A stretch of 27,730 bases of DNA from positions 1 through 27,730 of the forward strand of contig UQUU01000014.1 of assembly GCA_900544275.1 (NCBI GenBank), read 5' to 3'. A program made the translations under genes and the position numbers. Below the pieces are notes generated by a model. The model worked only from the letters and a program-made list of their open reading frames with translations. It ran no database searches and was not told the origin of the DNA. This document shows, in pieces, positions 8,434 to 16,725 of the stretch (its first letter is position 1; each line of letters begins with the position of its first letter). This DNA is from an uncultured Succiniclasticum sp. (GTDB taxonomy: Bacteria; Bacillota; Negativicutes; Acidaminococcales; Acidaminococcaceae).

Positions 8434-8442
8434 ATTATAGCA
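8434..8442 (-). promoter_or_regulatory. Extended -10 promoter for the pilD-pilMN-pilO-RND-larBC operon
   Basis: On the minus strand the sequence reads TGC TATAAT, a perfect -10 hexamer (8434-8439) with the TGn extension (8440-8442). There is no good -35 hexamer at 16-18 nt spacing, as is common for extended -10 promoters. Transcription would start about 115 nt before the prepilin peptidase GTG. It is the only strong promoter I can see before larC. Confidence 0.55.
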
Positions 8443-8474
8443 CCAAACGCCCGTACCTGCATAGTAGGCAACCA

Positions 8475-8505
8475 GAAAAAGACGACAGCTCGTACGAGCT
8501 GCCGC
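8475..8505 (-). terminator. Rho-independent terminator of ppsA
   Basis: On the minus strand, CGGCAGCTC-GTAC-GAGCTGTCG forms a 9-bp stem with a four-base loop (one G-U pair), followed after two bases by TTTTT. The core is a perfect 16-bp palindrome (8486-8501). It lies about 130 nt downstream of the ppsA stop. Confidence 0.75.
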
Positions 8506-8633
8506 CAAAATTAGAAGTTTTTAGTTTTTTCTTTGTCTTCTATAAAGGAGCTTATTCATATCCTTTGATTTTTAATTGTGAGAAAAATTTTTACATGGTA
8601 AAGTCCGCTCTCTTGCCGAAATCAGAAAATTTC

Positions 8634-11018
8634 TTACCACTCCAGATTTTCTGCTTCCGCGCGTCCCCGGTGAGTCAGGGAATCCAACAGAATACGCTGT
8701 TCGATCTGGGCGGCCAGCCGCTTCGTGAATTTAACCGTATCCGGATTTACAGAGATGCTGTCGATTCCGCTCTTGATCAGGAATTCACAGAATTCCGGAT
8801 ACACGGAAGGCGCCTGTCCGCAGATGGAAACGGTCTTGCCATCTTTGTGCGCGACCTCGATTAGATGACGTACGGCGCGGCGTACCGCCAGATTCCGTTC
8901 GTCATAAATATGGGATACCGTATCATTATCCCGGTCACAGCCTAAAATCAACATGGTCAGGTCATTGGAACCGATGGAATAACCGTCTACATATTTGTTA
9001 AACTGATCCGCTAAAATGATGTTGGACGGAATTTCCGCCATCAGCCACACCTTAAAGTCCTTACCGCGACGCAGACCCTGTTCTGCCATAATAGCGGTTA
9101 CTTTTTCCGCTTCTTCCACATTGCGGCAGAACGGAATCATAACATTCAGGTTTTTCAGGCCAAATTCTTCCCGTACTTTGCGTACAGCCTGACACTCCAG
9201 TTTAAAGGCTTCAATATATTTCGGATCATAGTAACGGGAAGCGCCGCGCCAGCCTAACAGGGCAGAGGGCTCATGGGGTTCAAATTCATCGCCGCCCTTT
9301 AAATCACGATATTCGCTGGATTTAAAGTCGCTGAAACGCAACGTAACAGGACGGGGGGTCATCGCCTGGCATACCTGACGCATGCCTTCCGCCAACTGAT
9401 CCACCACTTTTTCCGGATGTCCCGTCTTGATCAGGTACAGGGGATGTTCATGGATGTAGGTAGTCCAAATGAACTCTTCCCGCATCAGGCCGATCCCATC
9501 ACAGGGCAGTACCGCATATTTTTCTGCCAGCTCGGGATCGCCCAGGTTCATGTAAATTTTCGTGCCGGTAGGCGCAAACACCTCTGCTACGACCGGAGCG
9601 CCAGTAGCCTGTGCAGCCGGTTTGGCTTCTTCCAGAATGCCTTCGTAGACAACGCCATGGGTCGCGTCTACCGTAATATCATCACCTGTTTTGATCGCTG
9701 TGGTAGCAGCGTCGCCACGGCTCTTCGTTCCTACGATACAGGGAATGCCCAATTCTCGGCTGACAATAGACGCATGGCAGGTCATTCCGCCGCTGTCGGT
9801 CACAATCGCTTTTGCTTTTTTCATCGCCGGAACCCAGTCAGGCGCTGTCATTTCCGTCACTAAAATTTCACCCTGTTTGAATTCATCGATCAAAGAAGGA
9901 TCCAAAATCACATGTGCCTTGCCGGAAACCTGGCCCGGACTGGCCGGTGAACCTTTTACAACCACTTTATGATCCGTAGTAACCGCTCCCTTCGTTTCGC
10001 TTTTAGCCGCTGCTGCTTTTGCCTTACGACGGCTCCATACCGTTTCCGGACGGGCCTGCAGGATCCAGATCTTGCCATCCCGCTCGTCAATACCCCATTC
10101 CATATCCATGTAGCAGCCATAATGTTTTTCGATCTTCAACGCATAGCCCGCTAATTCTTTGATTTGGGCATCCGTCAGTTTCTGCGCCTTGCCATCCGCC
10201 TCGGCAACCGGCACTTCTTCCACATCGCCGCCGTGTTTGCGGATCATTTTTCTTTCCTGGGGGTTCACTACTTTATCCACAATCTCCAGCGTGTCTTTCG
10301 CCACCAGATAATCATCAGGCGTTACGGTACCCTGCACCACATATTCTCCTAAGCCATAAGCCGCTTCGATCAAAACGTCTTTATCCTCGCCGGTCGCTAC
10401 GTTCACCGTGAACATAACCCCGGAAGTTTTGGAGTATACCATCATTTGGATAACAGCGGACAAAGCGACATCCAAATGATCAAAGCCCTGTTTTTCACGA
10501 TAATACACAGCCCGGTCCGTGAAGCAGGAAGCATAGCATTCTTTTACTTTCCGGATGATCATCTCCGCGCCCTGTACATTCAGGTAGGTATCCTGCTGGC
10601 CGGCAAAGCTGGCATCCGGCAGATCTTCCGCCGTAGCGCTGGAACGAACGGCGACATAGGGTTTTTCTTCCCCCATTTTCTTGCCCAGTTCCGCATAGGC
10701 TTTTGCAATGGCATCCTGCAGATCCTGCGGCATTTCTTCGTCCATAATGGCCTGACGCAACTTCGCGCAGACTTCCCTTAACAGAGCGGTGTTTTCCACA
10801 TCAGCCAGCTGGGCAATCAAAGAGGCCATCTTGTCTTTCAGACCGGTCTTTTCAATAAAATAGCGATAGGCATACGCTGTTGTGGCATACCCATAAGGTA
10901 CGGGTACATCCGTTTTGGCTGTCATTTCTCCCAGAGAAGAAGATTTGCCGCCCACAATGGCAACATCCTTGCGTTCCATTTGCTCAAACCACAGCAGGTA
11001 TTGCTTTTCTTTGTCCAT
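8634..11018 (-). CDS. ppsA: Phosphoenolpyruvate synthase (pyruvate, water dikinase)
   Basis: This enzyme makes phosphoenolpyruvate from pyruvate and ATP, releasing AMP and phosphate, at the entry to gluconeogenesis. The 794-residue length matches PEP synthase (about 790) rather than pyruvate phosphate dikinase (about 880). Domains in order: an N-terminal ATP-grasp nucleotide-binding region (VGGKSSSLGEM; YVAVRSSATAEDLPDASFAGQQDT; MDMEWGID near 310), the swivelling phosphohistidine domain with GGMTCHAS (catalytic His in that motif), and a C-terminal PEP/pyruvate TIM barrel (LMREEFIWT; GSNDLTMLILGCDRD; SICGQAPS with the catalytic Cys). The ATG at 11016-11018 has GGAG 8 nt upstream. It is a single-gene unit with its own promoter and terminator. 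A dikinase gene downstream of glyS is a familiar arrangement in Firmicutes. Confidence 0.95.
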   Translation of the reverse strand: MDKEKQYLLWFEQMERKDVAIVGGKSSSLGEMTAKTDVPVPYGYATTAYAYRYFIEKTGLKDKMASLIAQLADVENTALLREVCAKLRQAIMDEEMPQDLQDAIAKAYAELGKKMGEEKPYVAVRSSATAEDLPDASFAGQQDTYLNVQGAEMIIRKVKECYASCFTDRAVYYREKQGFDHLDVALSAVIQMMVYSKTSGVMFTVNVATGEDKDVLIEAAYGLGEYVVQGTVTPDDYLVAKDTLEIVDKVVNPQERKMIRKHGGDVEEVPVAEADGKAQKLTDAQIKELAGYALKIEKHYGCYMDMEWGIDERDGKIWILQARPETVWSRRKAKAAAAKSETKGAVTTDHKVVVKGSPASPGQVSGKAHVILDPSLIDEFKQGEILVTEMTAPDWVPAMKKAKAIVTDSGGMTCHASIVSRELGIPCIVGTKSRGDAATTAIKTGDDITVDATHGVVYEGILEEAKPAAQATGAPVVAEVFAPTGTKIYMNLGDPELAEKYAVLPCDGIGLMREEFIWTTYIHEHPLYLIKTGHPEKVVDQLAEGMRQVCQAMTPRPVTLRFSDFKSSEYRDLKGGDEFEPHEPSALLGWRGASRYYDPKYIEAFKLECQAVRKVREEFGLKNLNVMIPFCRNVEEAEKVTAIMAEQGLRRGKDFKVWLMAEIPSNIILADQFNKYVDGYSIGSNDLTMLILGCDRDNDTVSHIYDERNLAVRRAVRHLIEVAHKDGKTVSICGQAPSVYPEFCEFLIKSGIDSISVNPDTVKFTKRLAAQIEQRILLDSLTHRGRAEAENLEW

Positions 11019-11080
11019 AATGTCCGCTCCTTTTTTGTTTTAATGTACAACTTAACGCATTTTTAGTTTCAATATAGTAT

Positions 11081-11109
11081 ACTATAACATCAATTTTTCA
11101 GTTATTCAA
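11081..11109 (-). promoter_or_regulatory. ppsA promoter
   Basis: On the minus strand, TTGAAT (11104-11109) is separated by exactly 17 nt from TATAGT (11081-11086). The start of transcription would fall about 55 nt upstream of the ppsA ATG. The -10 box is embedded in a perfect 14-bp palindrome, TATAGTATACTATA (11074-11087), which may be an operator or simply AT-rich symmetry. Confidence 0.6.
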
Positions 11110-11189
11110 GAGCATTTTTCTTTCCATACACGTCTTTTTTGTAAACTTTATGCGACATATATTTTTGCAGTTCCACTTCTCTGAAATCA

Positions 11190-11222
11190 TAAAAAAGACA
11201 GGGGCTTTTCCGGCCCCTGCCA
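11190..11222 (-). terminator. Rho-independent terminator of glyQS
   Basis: On the minus strand, GGCAGGGGC and GCCCCTGTC pair (one G-U) around a CGGAAAA loop and are followed by TTTTTT. It lies about 33 nt after the glyS stop. Confidence 0.88.
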
Positions 11223-11254
11223 TACAAGTAAAAACCATTATAGTAAAACCACTA

Positions 11255-13309
11255 TCACATGACGATTTTAGATAAGTCGCCCACGTTATTCATGATATCT
11301 CTGACCGCCGACAAAAGTGCCAGGCGATTCTTCTTCACGGATTCTTCCTTATCCATGACCATCACATCGTCAAAGAAACGATTGACCGGACCGTTTAATT
11401 CCGCCAGAAGCGCCAATGCTCCCGCATAGTCGCAACGGGTATCTGCCGCGATCAGCTCCGTATCCAGTTTTTTCACCACTGCATACAAAGCCCGTTCCGC
11501 CTCTTCCCGAAATAAAGTCTCATTGATGGGAACCTCTACTTCCACTTTGCCGCTCAGATTGTTAACACGGGTGGCAGCCTGAATGCTGTCCGCCGCCTTT
11601 GCTTCCGCGACAAAACCCTGCAGGGCCTGCGCCCGCTGTGCAATATCATACAGATCCGTATTGCGTGTATCCGCCATCGCCGCGTCCACCACGTCATAAC
11701 GCAGCTTCTGATCCAGAAGCAGGTTGCGGAAACGCAGTTTAATAAATTCCACGACCTGTTCCGTCAGCGGTTTTACCTTTTCTCCGGGTACCTGCAAGAG
11801 TCCCGCGGCGGCCAGGATTGCTTTTTCCAGATTCAGGTCCAGCTTGCCTTCCAATAAAATATTGATAATACCCAAGGCCTGACGACGCAGCGCAAAGGGG
11901 TCCTGCGAACCGGTCGGCGCTTTGCCCCGGCTGAAGGTCGCCGTAATATTATCGATCTTATCGGCGATGCTTAAGATACGTCCCGGCTCCGTTTGCGGCA
12001 GAATATCCCCGGCAAAACGCGGCAGATAATGTTCAAAGATCGCTTCGCTGACGGATTCTTTTTCCCCGTCCAAACGTGCGTACTCACGGCCCATCACACC
12101 CTGCAGCTCGGTAAATTCCGTCACCATGCCCGTTACCAGATCGCATTTGCACAGCTGCGCCGCCCGTTTCAGTTCCGCCACCGGAACCCGGCTCTGCAGT
12201 TCAAAATGCAGCGCTTCCGCCAGACGGATCAGGCGCTGACTCTTATCATACATGTTGCCCAGACCTTCCTGGAACACGACCGTTTTGATTTTTTCTTCGT
12301 AATCCGCCAGCTTCTGCTTTCTGTCTTCCGTAAAGAAGAATTCCGCATCGCTGAGACGGGCCCGCAGCACCCTTTCGTTGCCGTGGGTCACATTATCCAG
12401 AAACGCTTTGCCGCCGTTGCGCACGGCAATAAATTTATTCAACAGTTTGCCGTCTTTGCCCCGCACGGGGAAATAACGCTGGTGATCCCGCATAGGAGTG
12501 ATCACCGCCGCTTCCGGCAATGTCAGGTATTTTTCTTCAAACCGGCCGCACAAAGGTGTGGGATACTCCACCAGATAATTTACCTCTTCCAGCAGATCCG
12601 GCGCAATTTCAATCTTGCCGCCTTCGGCTTCGGCCAGTTCCGTGATCTGCCGACGGATCAGCTCCCGCCGTTTATCCTGATCCACGATGACAAAATGTTT
12701 CTCCAGCTCTGTTTCGTAGGTCGCGGCATTCGCCAACGATACCTGCTGATTGCTCAGAAAACGATGTCCCATCGTCCACCGGTCGGACTGAATATCCGTG
12801 ACCGCTACCGGTACGACCTGATCGCCGAATAAAGCAGTCAGCCAGCGGATCGGGCGCAGAAAGCGAAAATCAAAATCGCCCCAGCGCATATGATTGGGGA
12901 AAGGAATGTTATGTAGAATATCTTCCAGTAAAGCCGGCAGCAGCGCAGCCGTTGCCTGTCCCTTGGTATGTTTCACGGCATACACATAACCATCCCGCAA
13001 AGTCAGATCCGTTACGTCCAGCCCTTTGCCCCGGGCAAACCCCTGGGCGGCCCTGGTCGGTTCCCCATCTTTGTAGGCAATGGCGGCAGAAGGCCCTTTA
13101 TATTCTTCCGTACTGTCGGCCTGAGTTTCTTCCACCCCGTCCACAAGCAAGGCCAAACGGCGGGGCGTCCCCCACACCTTCACTTCCGTATGAGGAATTC
13201 TGGCATCCTCCAGTTTTTTCAGAGCCAGCGCCTGCAGTTCTTTTATAATATTCGGCATATAATTAGCCGGTAATTCTTCCGTACCGATCTCAAACAGAAT
13301 CTTTTCCAT
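11255..13309 (-). CDS. glyS: Glycyl-tRNA synthetase beta subunit
   Basis: This is the large subunit of the heterotetrameric bacterial glycyl-tRNA synthetase, needed with GlyQ to recognise and charge tRNA-Gly. The protein is 684 residues from the chosen start, the usual size. The N-terminus EKILFEIGTEELPANYMP is the family signature. Further on, TPRRLALLVDG, MRWGDFDFRFLRPIRWL, ITPMRDHQRYFPV and an HD-type region (LSIADKIDNITATF) are recognisable, with a C-terminal anticodon-binding-like domain. I chose the ATG at 13307-13309, which overlaps the glyQ stop (TAATG) and has GGAGG 9 nt upstream. The frame can be extended 23 codons to 13378, but only inside glyQ. It is co-transcribed and translationally coupled with glyQ under T-box control. 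Confidence 0.97.
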   Translation of the reverse strand: MEKILFEIGTEELPANYMPNIIKELQALALKKLEDARIPHTEVKVWGTPRRLALLVDGVEETQADSTEEYKGPSAAIAYKDGEPTRAAQGFARGKGLDVTDLTLRDGYVYAVKHTKGQATAALLPALLEDILHNIPFPNHMRWGDFDFRFLRPIRWLTALFGDQVVPVAVTDIQSDRWTMGHRFLSNQQVSLANAATYETELEKHFVIVDQDKRRELIRRQITELAEAEGGKIEIAPDLLEEVNYLVEYPTPLCGRFEEKYLTLPEAAVITPMRDHQRYFPVRGKDGKLLNKFIAVRNGGKAFLDNVTHGNERVLRARLSDAEFFFTEDRKQKLADYEEKIKTVVFQEGLGNMYDKSQRLIRLAEALHFELQSRVPVAELKRAAQLCKCDLVTGMVTEFTELQGVMGREYARLDGEKESVSEAIFEHYLPRFAGDILPQTEPGRILSIADKIDNITATFSRGKAPTGSQDPFALRRQALGIINILLEGKLDLNLEKAILAAAGLLQVPGEKVKPLTEQVVEFIKLRFRNLLLDQKLRYDVVDAAMADTRNTDLYDIAQRAQALQGFVAEAKAADSIQAATRVNNLSGKVEVEVPINETLFREEAERALYAVVKKLDTELIAADTRCDYAGALALLAELNGPVNRFFDDVMVMDKEESVKKNRLALLSAVRDIMNNVGDLSKIVM

Positions 13310-14187
13310 TACGCTTTCCCTCCCTTCAGCAGTGGGAAGCCCAACTGCTCTCTTTGTTCCACATAAGCCTTTGCGCACATTCTGGCCAGACGACGTACCC
13401 GTCCGATGTACGCGGCCCGTTCGCTGACGCTGATGGCTCCGCGGCTGTCCAGCAGGTTAAAGGTATGAGAACATTTCAGGACATTGTCATAAGCAGGACG
13501 GATGTTGCCGGTAGCAACAACGCGCTCCGCTTCCTTCTCAAACTTTTCAAACATATCAAATAACATATCCGTGTCCGCCAGTTGGAAGGCATACCAGCTC
13601 TGCTCCACCTCGTTCTGGTGGAAGACATCGCCATAGGTCACATCTCCGACCCATTTTACGTCATATACATTTTCTACGCCCTGGATATACATGGCGATCC
13701 GTTCCAGCCCGTACGTGATTTCCACCGCCACCGGTTTAATATCCAGACTGCCGACCTGCTGGAAATAGGTGAACTGGGTAATTTCCATGCCGTCCAGCCA
13801 CACTTCCCAGCCCAGACCCCAGGCGCCTAACGTAGGCGATTCCCAGTTATCTTCCACAAAGCGGATATCATGCTCTTCCGCTTTAAATCCCAACGCCGCC
13901 AGACTCTGTAAATACAAATCCTGAATATTCGCCGGAGACGGCTTAATGATAACCTGGTACTGATGATGCTGGAACAGACGGTTGGGATTATCGCCGTAGC
14001 GTCCGTCCGCCGGACGGCGGGAAGGCTCCACATAGGCAACGCGCCAGGGTTCCGGTCCTAATACCCGCAAAAAGGTAGAGGGATTCATCGTTCCCGCTCC
14101 TTTTTCGATGTCGTAAGGCTGGGCCAGAATACACTGCTGCTCAGACCAGAATTTTTCCAGTGTTAAGATCATTTCCTGAAAATCCAT
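13309..14187 (-). CDS. glyQ: Glycyl-tRNA synthetase alpha subunit
   Basis: This is the catalytic class II subunit of the alpha2beta2 glycyl-tRNA synthetase. The 292-residue protein carries the typical start (MDFQEMILTLEKFW), the class II motif 2 region (EPWRVAYVEPSRRPADGRYG; NRLFQHHQYQVI), GWEVWLDGMEITQFTYFQQ, and motif 3 (TYGLERIAMYIQ). The ATG follows a strong AAGGAGG site by 6 nt. Translation passes into glyS through a one-base TAATG overlap. Expression should respond to uncharged tRNA-Gly through the leader at 14265-14464. Confidence 0.98.
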   Translation of the reverse strand: MDFQEMILTLEKFWSEQQCILAQPYDIEKGAGTMNPSTFLRVLGPEPWRVAYVEPSRRPADGRYGDNPNRLFQHHQYQVIIKPSPANIQDLYLQSLAALGFKAEEHDIRFVEDNWESPTLGAWGLGWEVWLDGMEITQFTYFQQVGSLDIKPVAVEITYGLERIAMYIQGVENVYDVKWVGDVTYGDVFHQNEVEQSWYAFQLADTDMLFDMFEKFEKEAERVVATGNIRPAYDNVLKCSHTFNLLDSRGAISVSERAAYIGRVRRLARMCAKAYVEQREQLGFPLLKGGKA

Positions 14188-14264
14188 TTTTTCCTCCTTA
14201 ACATTAAAGCATTTTGCCGGGGCCTCCCGTCCTTCTCTCAGCTCCCGCTACACACCGTATCGGA

Positions 14265-14464
14265 GCAAAATAAAAACCGTCCCCGTAACAAATTCATGTT
14301 ACAGGGACGGAGTAACTCCGCGGTTCCACCCTGCTTGACTGCAAACACACAGTCCGCCTCAACTCCTATTTAATTATGCTCAAGACTGCCTTCTTCCTTC
14401 TGTCGCCGGCTTACACCCTCCCGGCTCGCTGTTTAAAGAGAAATACTTGGGTCTGTCATAGCTA
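14265..14464 (-). promoter_or_regulatory. Glycine T-box leader of glyQS
   Basis: This tRNA-sensing leader spans the roughly 275 nt between the promoter and glyQ. In transcript order I see a Stem I apical part (GAGCCGG ... AAGCCGG), a specifier loop reading GAA-GGC-A with the glycine codon GGC (14388-14390), the T-box core AGGGTGGAACCGCG (14319-14332), and an intrinsic terminator. Known T-box logic is that uncharged tRNA-Gly pairs with GGC and with the T-box bulge, stabilises the antiterminator and allows glyQS transcription. The remaining 77 nt to glyQ hold its ribosome site and nothing else I recognise. Confidence 0.95.
14266..14310 (-). terminator. T-box regulated terminator
   Basis: On the minus strand, CCGTCCCTGTAAC pairs with GTTACGGGGACGG across a short loop (ATGAATTT), followed by TTTTTATTTT. 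The 5' arm overlaps the sequence that pairs with the T-box core in the alternative antiterminator. Confidence 0.93.
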
Positions 14465-14470
14465 TTTTTT

Positions 14471-14499
14471 ATTATAGGCAGTTAGAAAGAACTTGTCAA
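14471..14499 (-). promoter_or_regulatory. glyQS promoter (consensus)
   Basis: TTGACA (14494-14499) and TATAAT (14471-14476) are both perfect sigma-A hexamers, with exactly 17 nt between them on the minus strand. The -35 box contains the recO stop codon TGA (14496-14498), so the promoter starts inside the end of recO. Confidence 0.92.
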
Positions 14500-15260
14500 T
14501 AACGATCCCCATTGCCCAGTTGCCGGATGAACTCCAACGTTTTCAAAGGATGATCCGTCTGATACAAAAGATAGCTGTGCAAAATCCGCTCCAGTTCCAT
14601 CAATGCGCCGCCTTTAACAGAAAAGCGCTCATCAGAAGAAAGATCCAGCAGCCGCAATTGCCGCCAAAGGCTTCGCGTTTCCTCCGCAAAAGGCAGCCGT
14701 TCAGCCTTCGGCAGCGCAGCCACACAGGATACGCAGATCAACCCGCCCTGTTCATTACTGAACCAGCCGTCACCCGCCGCCGGGCAGCTGCAATTGACGC
14801 AGACCTCATAGACCGGGCCGATACCGCACAGATCCAACAGCTTAATAATATACGCCAGGGAAACGAGACGGGGATTCCGCCGCACGAGGACAGCCAGGCT
14901 CTGCTGCAGCAACTTATAGATCGCCGCGGCCGGCTCACCCTGCTCTGTCAGTATTTCCGTCACCTCTGCCATCAAAGCCCCGTAAGCCAGTTGCGGCAAC
15001 GTAAAAGCCGGCATCGGTCCCGCCAATTCACAGGTTTTCAATTTATCCACCCGAACGCCGGGATAAAACTCCGCCTGCAAGCAGGCGAACGGCTGCAACA
15101 ACCGTCCGACAGCGCTTTTGGCATAACGAGCCCCATAAGCCATGCACACAATCTTGCCGTGCTCCCGGGAGAGACAAACGGCCTGTTTGTCCGCTGTCTG
15201 CCAGTTTTTTACTTGTAATACCAACACTTCATCCGTGTAACTTTCGCCGGCCATTGCCAA
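14496..15260 (-). CDS. recO: DNA repair protein RecO
   Basis: RecO works with RecF and RecR to load RecA at gaps in single-stranded DNA. The protein (252-254 residues) has an N-terminal OB-fold start (TDEVLVLQVKNWQTADK, then AYGARYAKS) and a helical C-terminal domain. A zinc-type cluster, CVNCSCPAAG followed by CVSC, sits at about residues 150-185, as in Firmicutes RecO. The start is ambiguous: a TTG at 15258-15260 has GGAAGAG at good spacing (6 nt), while an ATG two codons later (15252-15254) is 12 nt from it. The order era - CNNM - recO - glyQS fits the conserved Firmicutes neighbourhood. Between this gene and the upstream CNNM gene lie about 115 AT-rich bases in which I see no clear promoter or terminator. 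Confidence 0.92.
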   Translation of the reverse strand: MAMAGESYTDEVLVLQVKNWQTADKQAVCLSREHGKIVCMAYGARYAKSAVGRLLQPFACLQAEFYPGVRVDKLKTCELAGPMPAFTLPQLAYGALMAEVTEILTEQGEPAAAIYKLLQQSLAVLVRRNPRLVSLAYIIKLLDLCGIGPVYEVCVNCSCPAAGDGWFSNEQGGLICVSCVAALPKAERLPFAEETRSLWRQLRLLDLSSDERFSVKGGALMELERILHSYLLYQTDHPLKTLEFIRQLGNGDRY

Positions 15261-15375
15261 ATCGTTCTCTTCCTTATCTTTGTTTTCCGGAATTTCTTAC
15301 TTTTCTGATTAAAATTTTTTAGCGCACTTATTTTGCGCAGTATTCCGAATCTTTTCCTGTTTTTTACTTTTCTTG

Positions 15376-16626
15376 CTACTCTGGCCCTTTTTTCTCTTCC
15401 GCTGCGCTGATCTGCTCCGCCTTAACCCGCTCAATACGGAACCCATCCATTTTCAGCACGGTAAAACGCCAGTTATCCCGGATAACCTCATCGCCGGCCA
15501 CCGGCTTCCGCCCCAGGCGGCCAAAAATGTAGCCGCCGATGGTATCATCCTCTTCTTCTTCGCCAAACGAAAGACCCAACAGCTCGCCCAGATCATCCAG
15601 CAACAATTCGCCGTCCAATTCATAGTTGCCGTGATCCAGCGGAATGTACTCGGGCATTTCCGGCGCATCATGTTCGTCCTGTATTTCGCCTACAATTTCT
15701 TCAACCAGATCTTCCAGCGTCAATAATCCGGTAGTACCGCCGTATTCATCGGCGACCACGGCGATCTGCACATGTTTTTGCTGCATCATCTGAAGGACCC
15801 GGGAACTGTTCATACTTTCCGGAACCACGATGATTTTCCGCATCACACTGCACAGGTCAAAATCGGAATCCGGGGTCACATCCATCAAATCCCGCACATG
15901 GATCATGCCTAGCACATGATCCTTGTCTTCCTCACAAAGGGGATAACGAGTATGGCAGCTTTCCCGGATGGCGGTCAAGTTTTCCGCCAACGTATCATCG
16001 GTAAACAGACAGATCATATCCTGCCGGGGAATCATGATCTCCCGCGCCACGCTGTCATTAAATTCAAACACATTATCAATCAGCGTACTTTCCACACTGT
16101 CCAGCTCCCCGTCCATTTCACTGGCGCTGACAATGCGGCGCAATTCTTCTTCACTGCGGGAAAGAGCTTCCACCGGCGCCTTCTTTACGCCAAAAAGACG
16201 CGCAATCCACCGGGATACCGTATAGGTCAGACAAACCATAGGGTAAAATAAAAAATAAATAATGCGCAAAGGACGACCGAAGCGCAGCACCATACTTTCG
16301 ATCCGGTCCAGCACAATCAGGCGGGGTACCAGCTCACCCAAAATCACATGCAACGCCATTAAAAGCAGAAACGCGCACACCACACTCAGGGTCACAGCAT
16401 ACGATGCCGCCACCGGCTGCATAGTCCTTAGCAGCGCTCCGGCCAGCAACGGTCCCCCGTACCAGCCCAGGACCAGAGAAGTAGACGTGATGCCAATCTG
16501 CGCCACGCTGATATATGTGGTTTTCTCTCCTAATATACCCAACAGAGTATCCGCCCCTGCCCGGCCTTTTTCCTGCAGTTCTTCCAATTGCCCCCGGCGA
16601 ATTTTGGCCAGAGAATATTCCGCCAT
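15376..16626 (-). CDS. CNNM/CorC-type (hemolysin C family) membrane protein with CBS pair and CorC_HlyC domain
   Basis: This family has a CNNM membrane domain (DUF21), two CBS domains that bind adenine nucleotides, and a C-terminal CorC_HlyC domain. Members are linked to Mg2+/Co2+ transport or tolerance. Here the membrane domain covers about residues 1-135, the CBS pair about 185-305 (IMIPRQDMICL; VVADEYGGTTGLLTLEDLVEEIVGE), and the CorC domain the last 85 or so (DDTIGGYIFGRLGRKP). The frame shown starts at the only canonical codon, ATG 16624-16626, which has no ribosome site and falls inside the first membrane helix. The same frame reads upstream to 16707 as ISGISGTDWLQP then AAIILALILLNAFFV, the missing family N-terminus, but offers no ATG, GTG or TTG. 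The true start is therefore probably near 16707 (see findings). era ends 99 nt upstream of this ATG. Confidence 0.88.
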   Translation of the reverse strand: MAEYSLAKIRRGQLEELQEKGRAGADTLLGILGEKTTYISVAQIGITSTSLVLGWYGGPLLAGALLRTMQPVAASYAVTLSVVCAFLLLMALHVILGELVPRLIVLDRIESMVLRFGRPLRIIYFLFYPMVCLTYTVSRWIARLFGVKKAPVEALSRSEEELRRIVSASEMDGELDSVESTLIDNVFEFNDSVAREIMIPRQDMICLFTDDTLAENLTAIRESCHTRYPLCEEDKDHVLGMIHVRDLMDVTPDSDFDLCSVMRKIIVVPESMNSSRVLQMMQQKHVQIAVVADEYGGTTGLLTLEDLVEEIVGEIQDEHDAPEMPEYIPLDHGNYELDGELLLDDLGELLGLSFGEEEEDDTIGGYIFGRLGRKPVAGDEVIRDNWRFTVLKMDGFRIERVKAEQISAAEEKKGPE

Positions 16627-16725
16627 GACAAAAAACGCATTTAATAAAATGAGAGCCAGGATTATAGCAGCCGGCTGCAGCCAGTCTGTTCCTGAGATGC
16701 CGCTGATAGGTCATCTCCCCTTTCT

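Larger units (their letters stand above)
8313..8633. other. 321-bp intergenic region between ppsA and the pilus/efflux operon
   Basis: The region holds, in minus-strand order, an AT-rich ppsA 3' tail (8633-8506), the ppsA terminator (about 8475-8505), the promoter of the downstream operon (TATAAT at 8434-8439) and its leader of about 115 nt (8427-8313). The stretch 8401-8430 is largely alternating purine-pyrimidine (T-A/C-A steps). I see no convincing gene on either strand. Confidence 0.6.

Noticed and set aside
11993..12832. A 279-codon plus-strand frame opposite glyS
   Set aside because: Phe/Gln/His-rich composition typical of a reverse reading of a real gene; no ribosome site or domain.
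14738..14938. Short frame inside recO
   Set aside because: Shadow of recO in another frame, with no ribosome site or recognisable motif.
15295..15345. TGCGC/GCGC inverted repeat between the CNNM gene and recO as a terminator
   Set aside because: The stem is only about 5 bp and is followed by TAAAAAATTTT rather than a clean T run.
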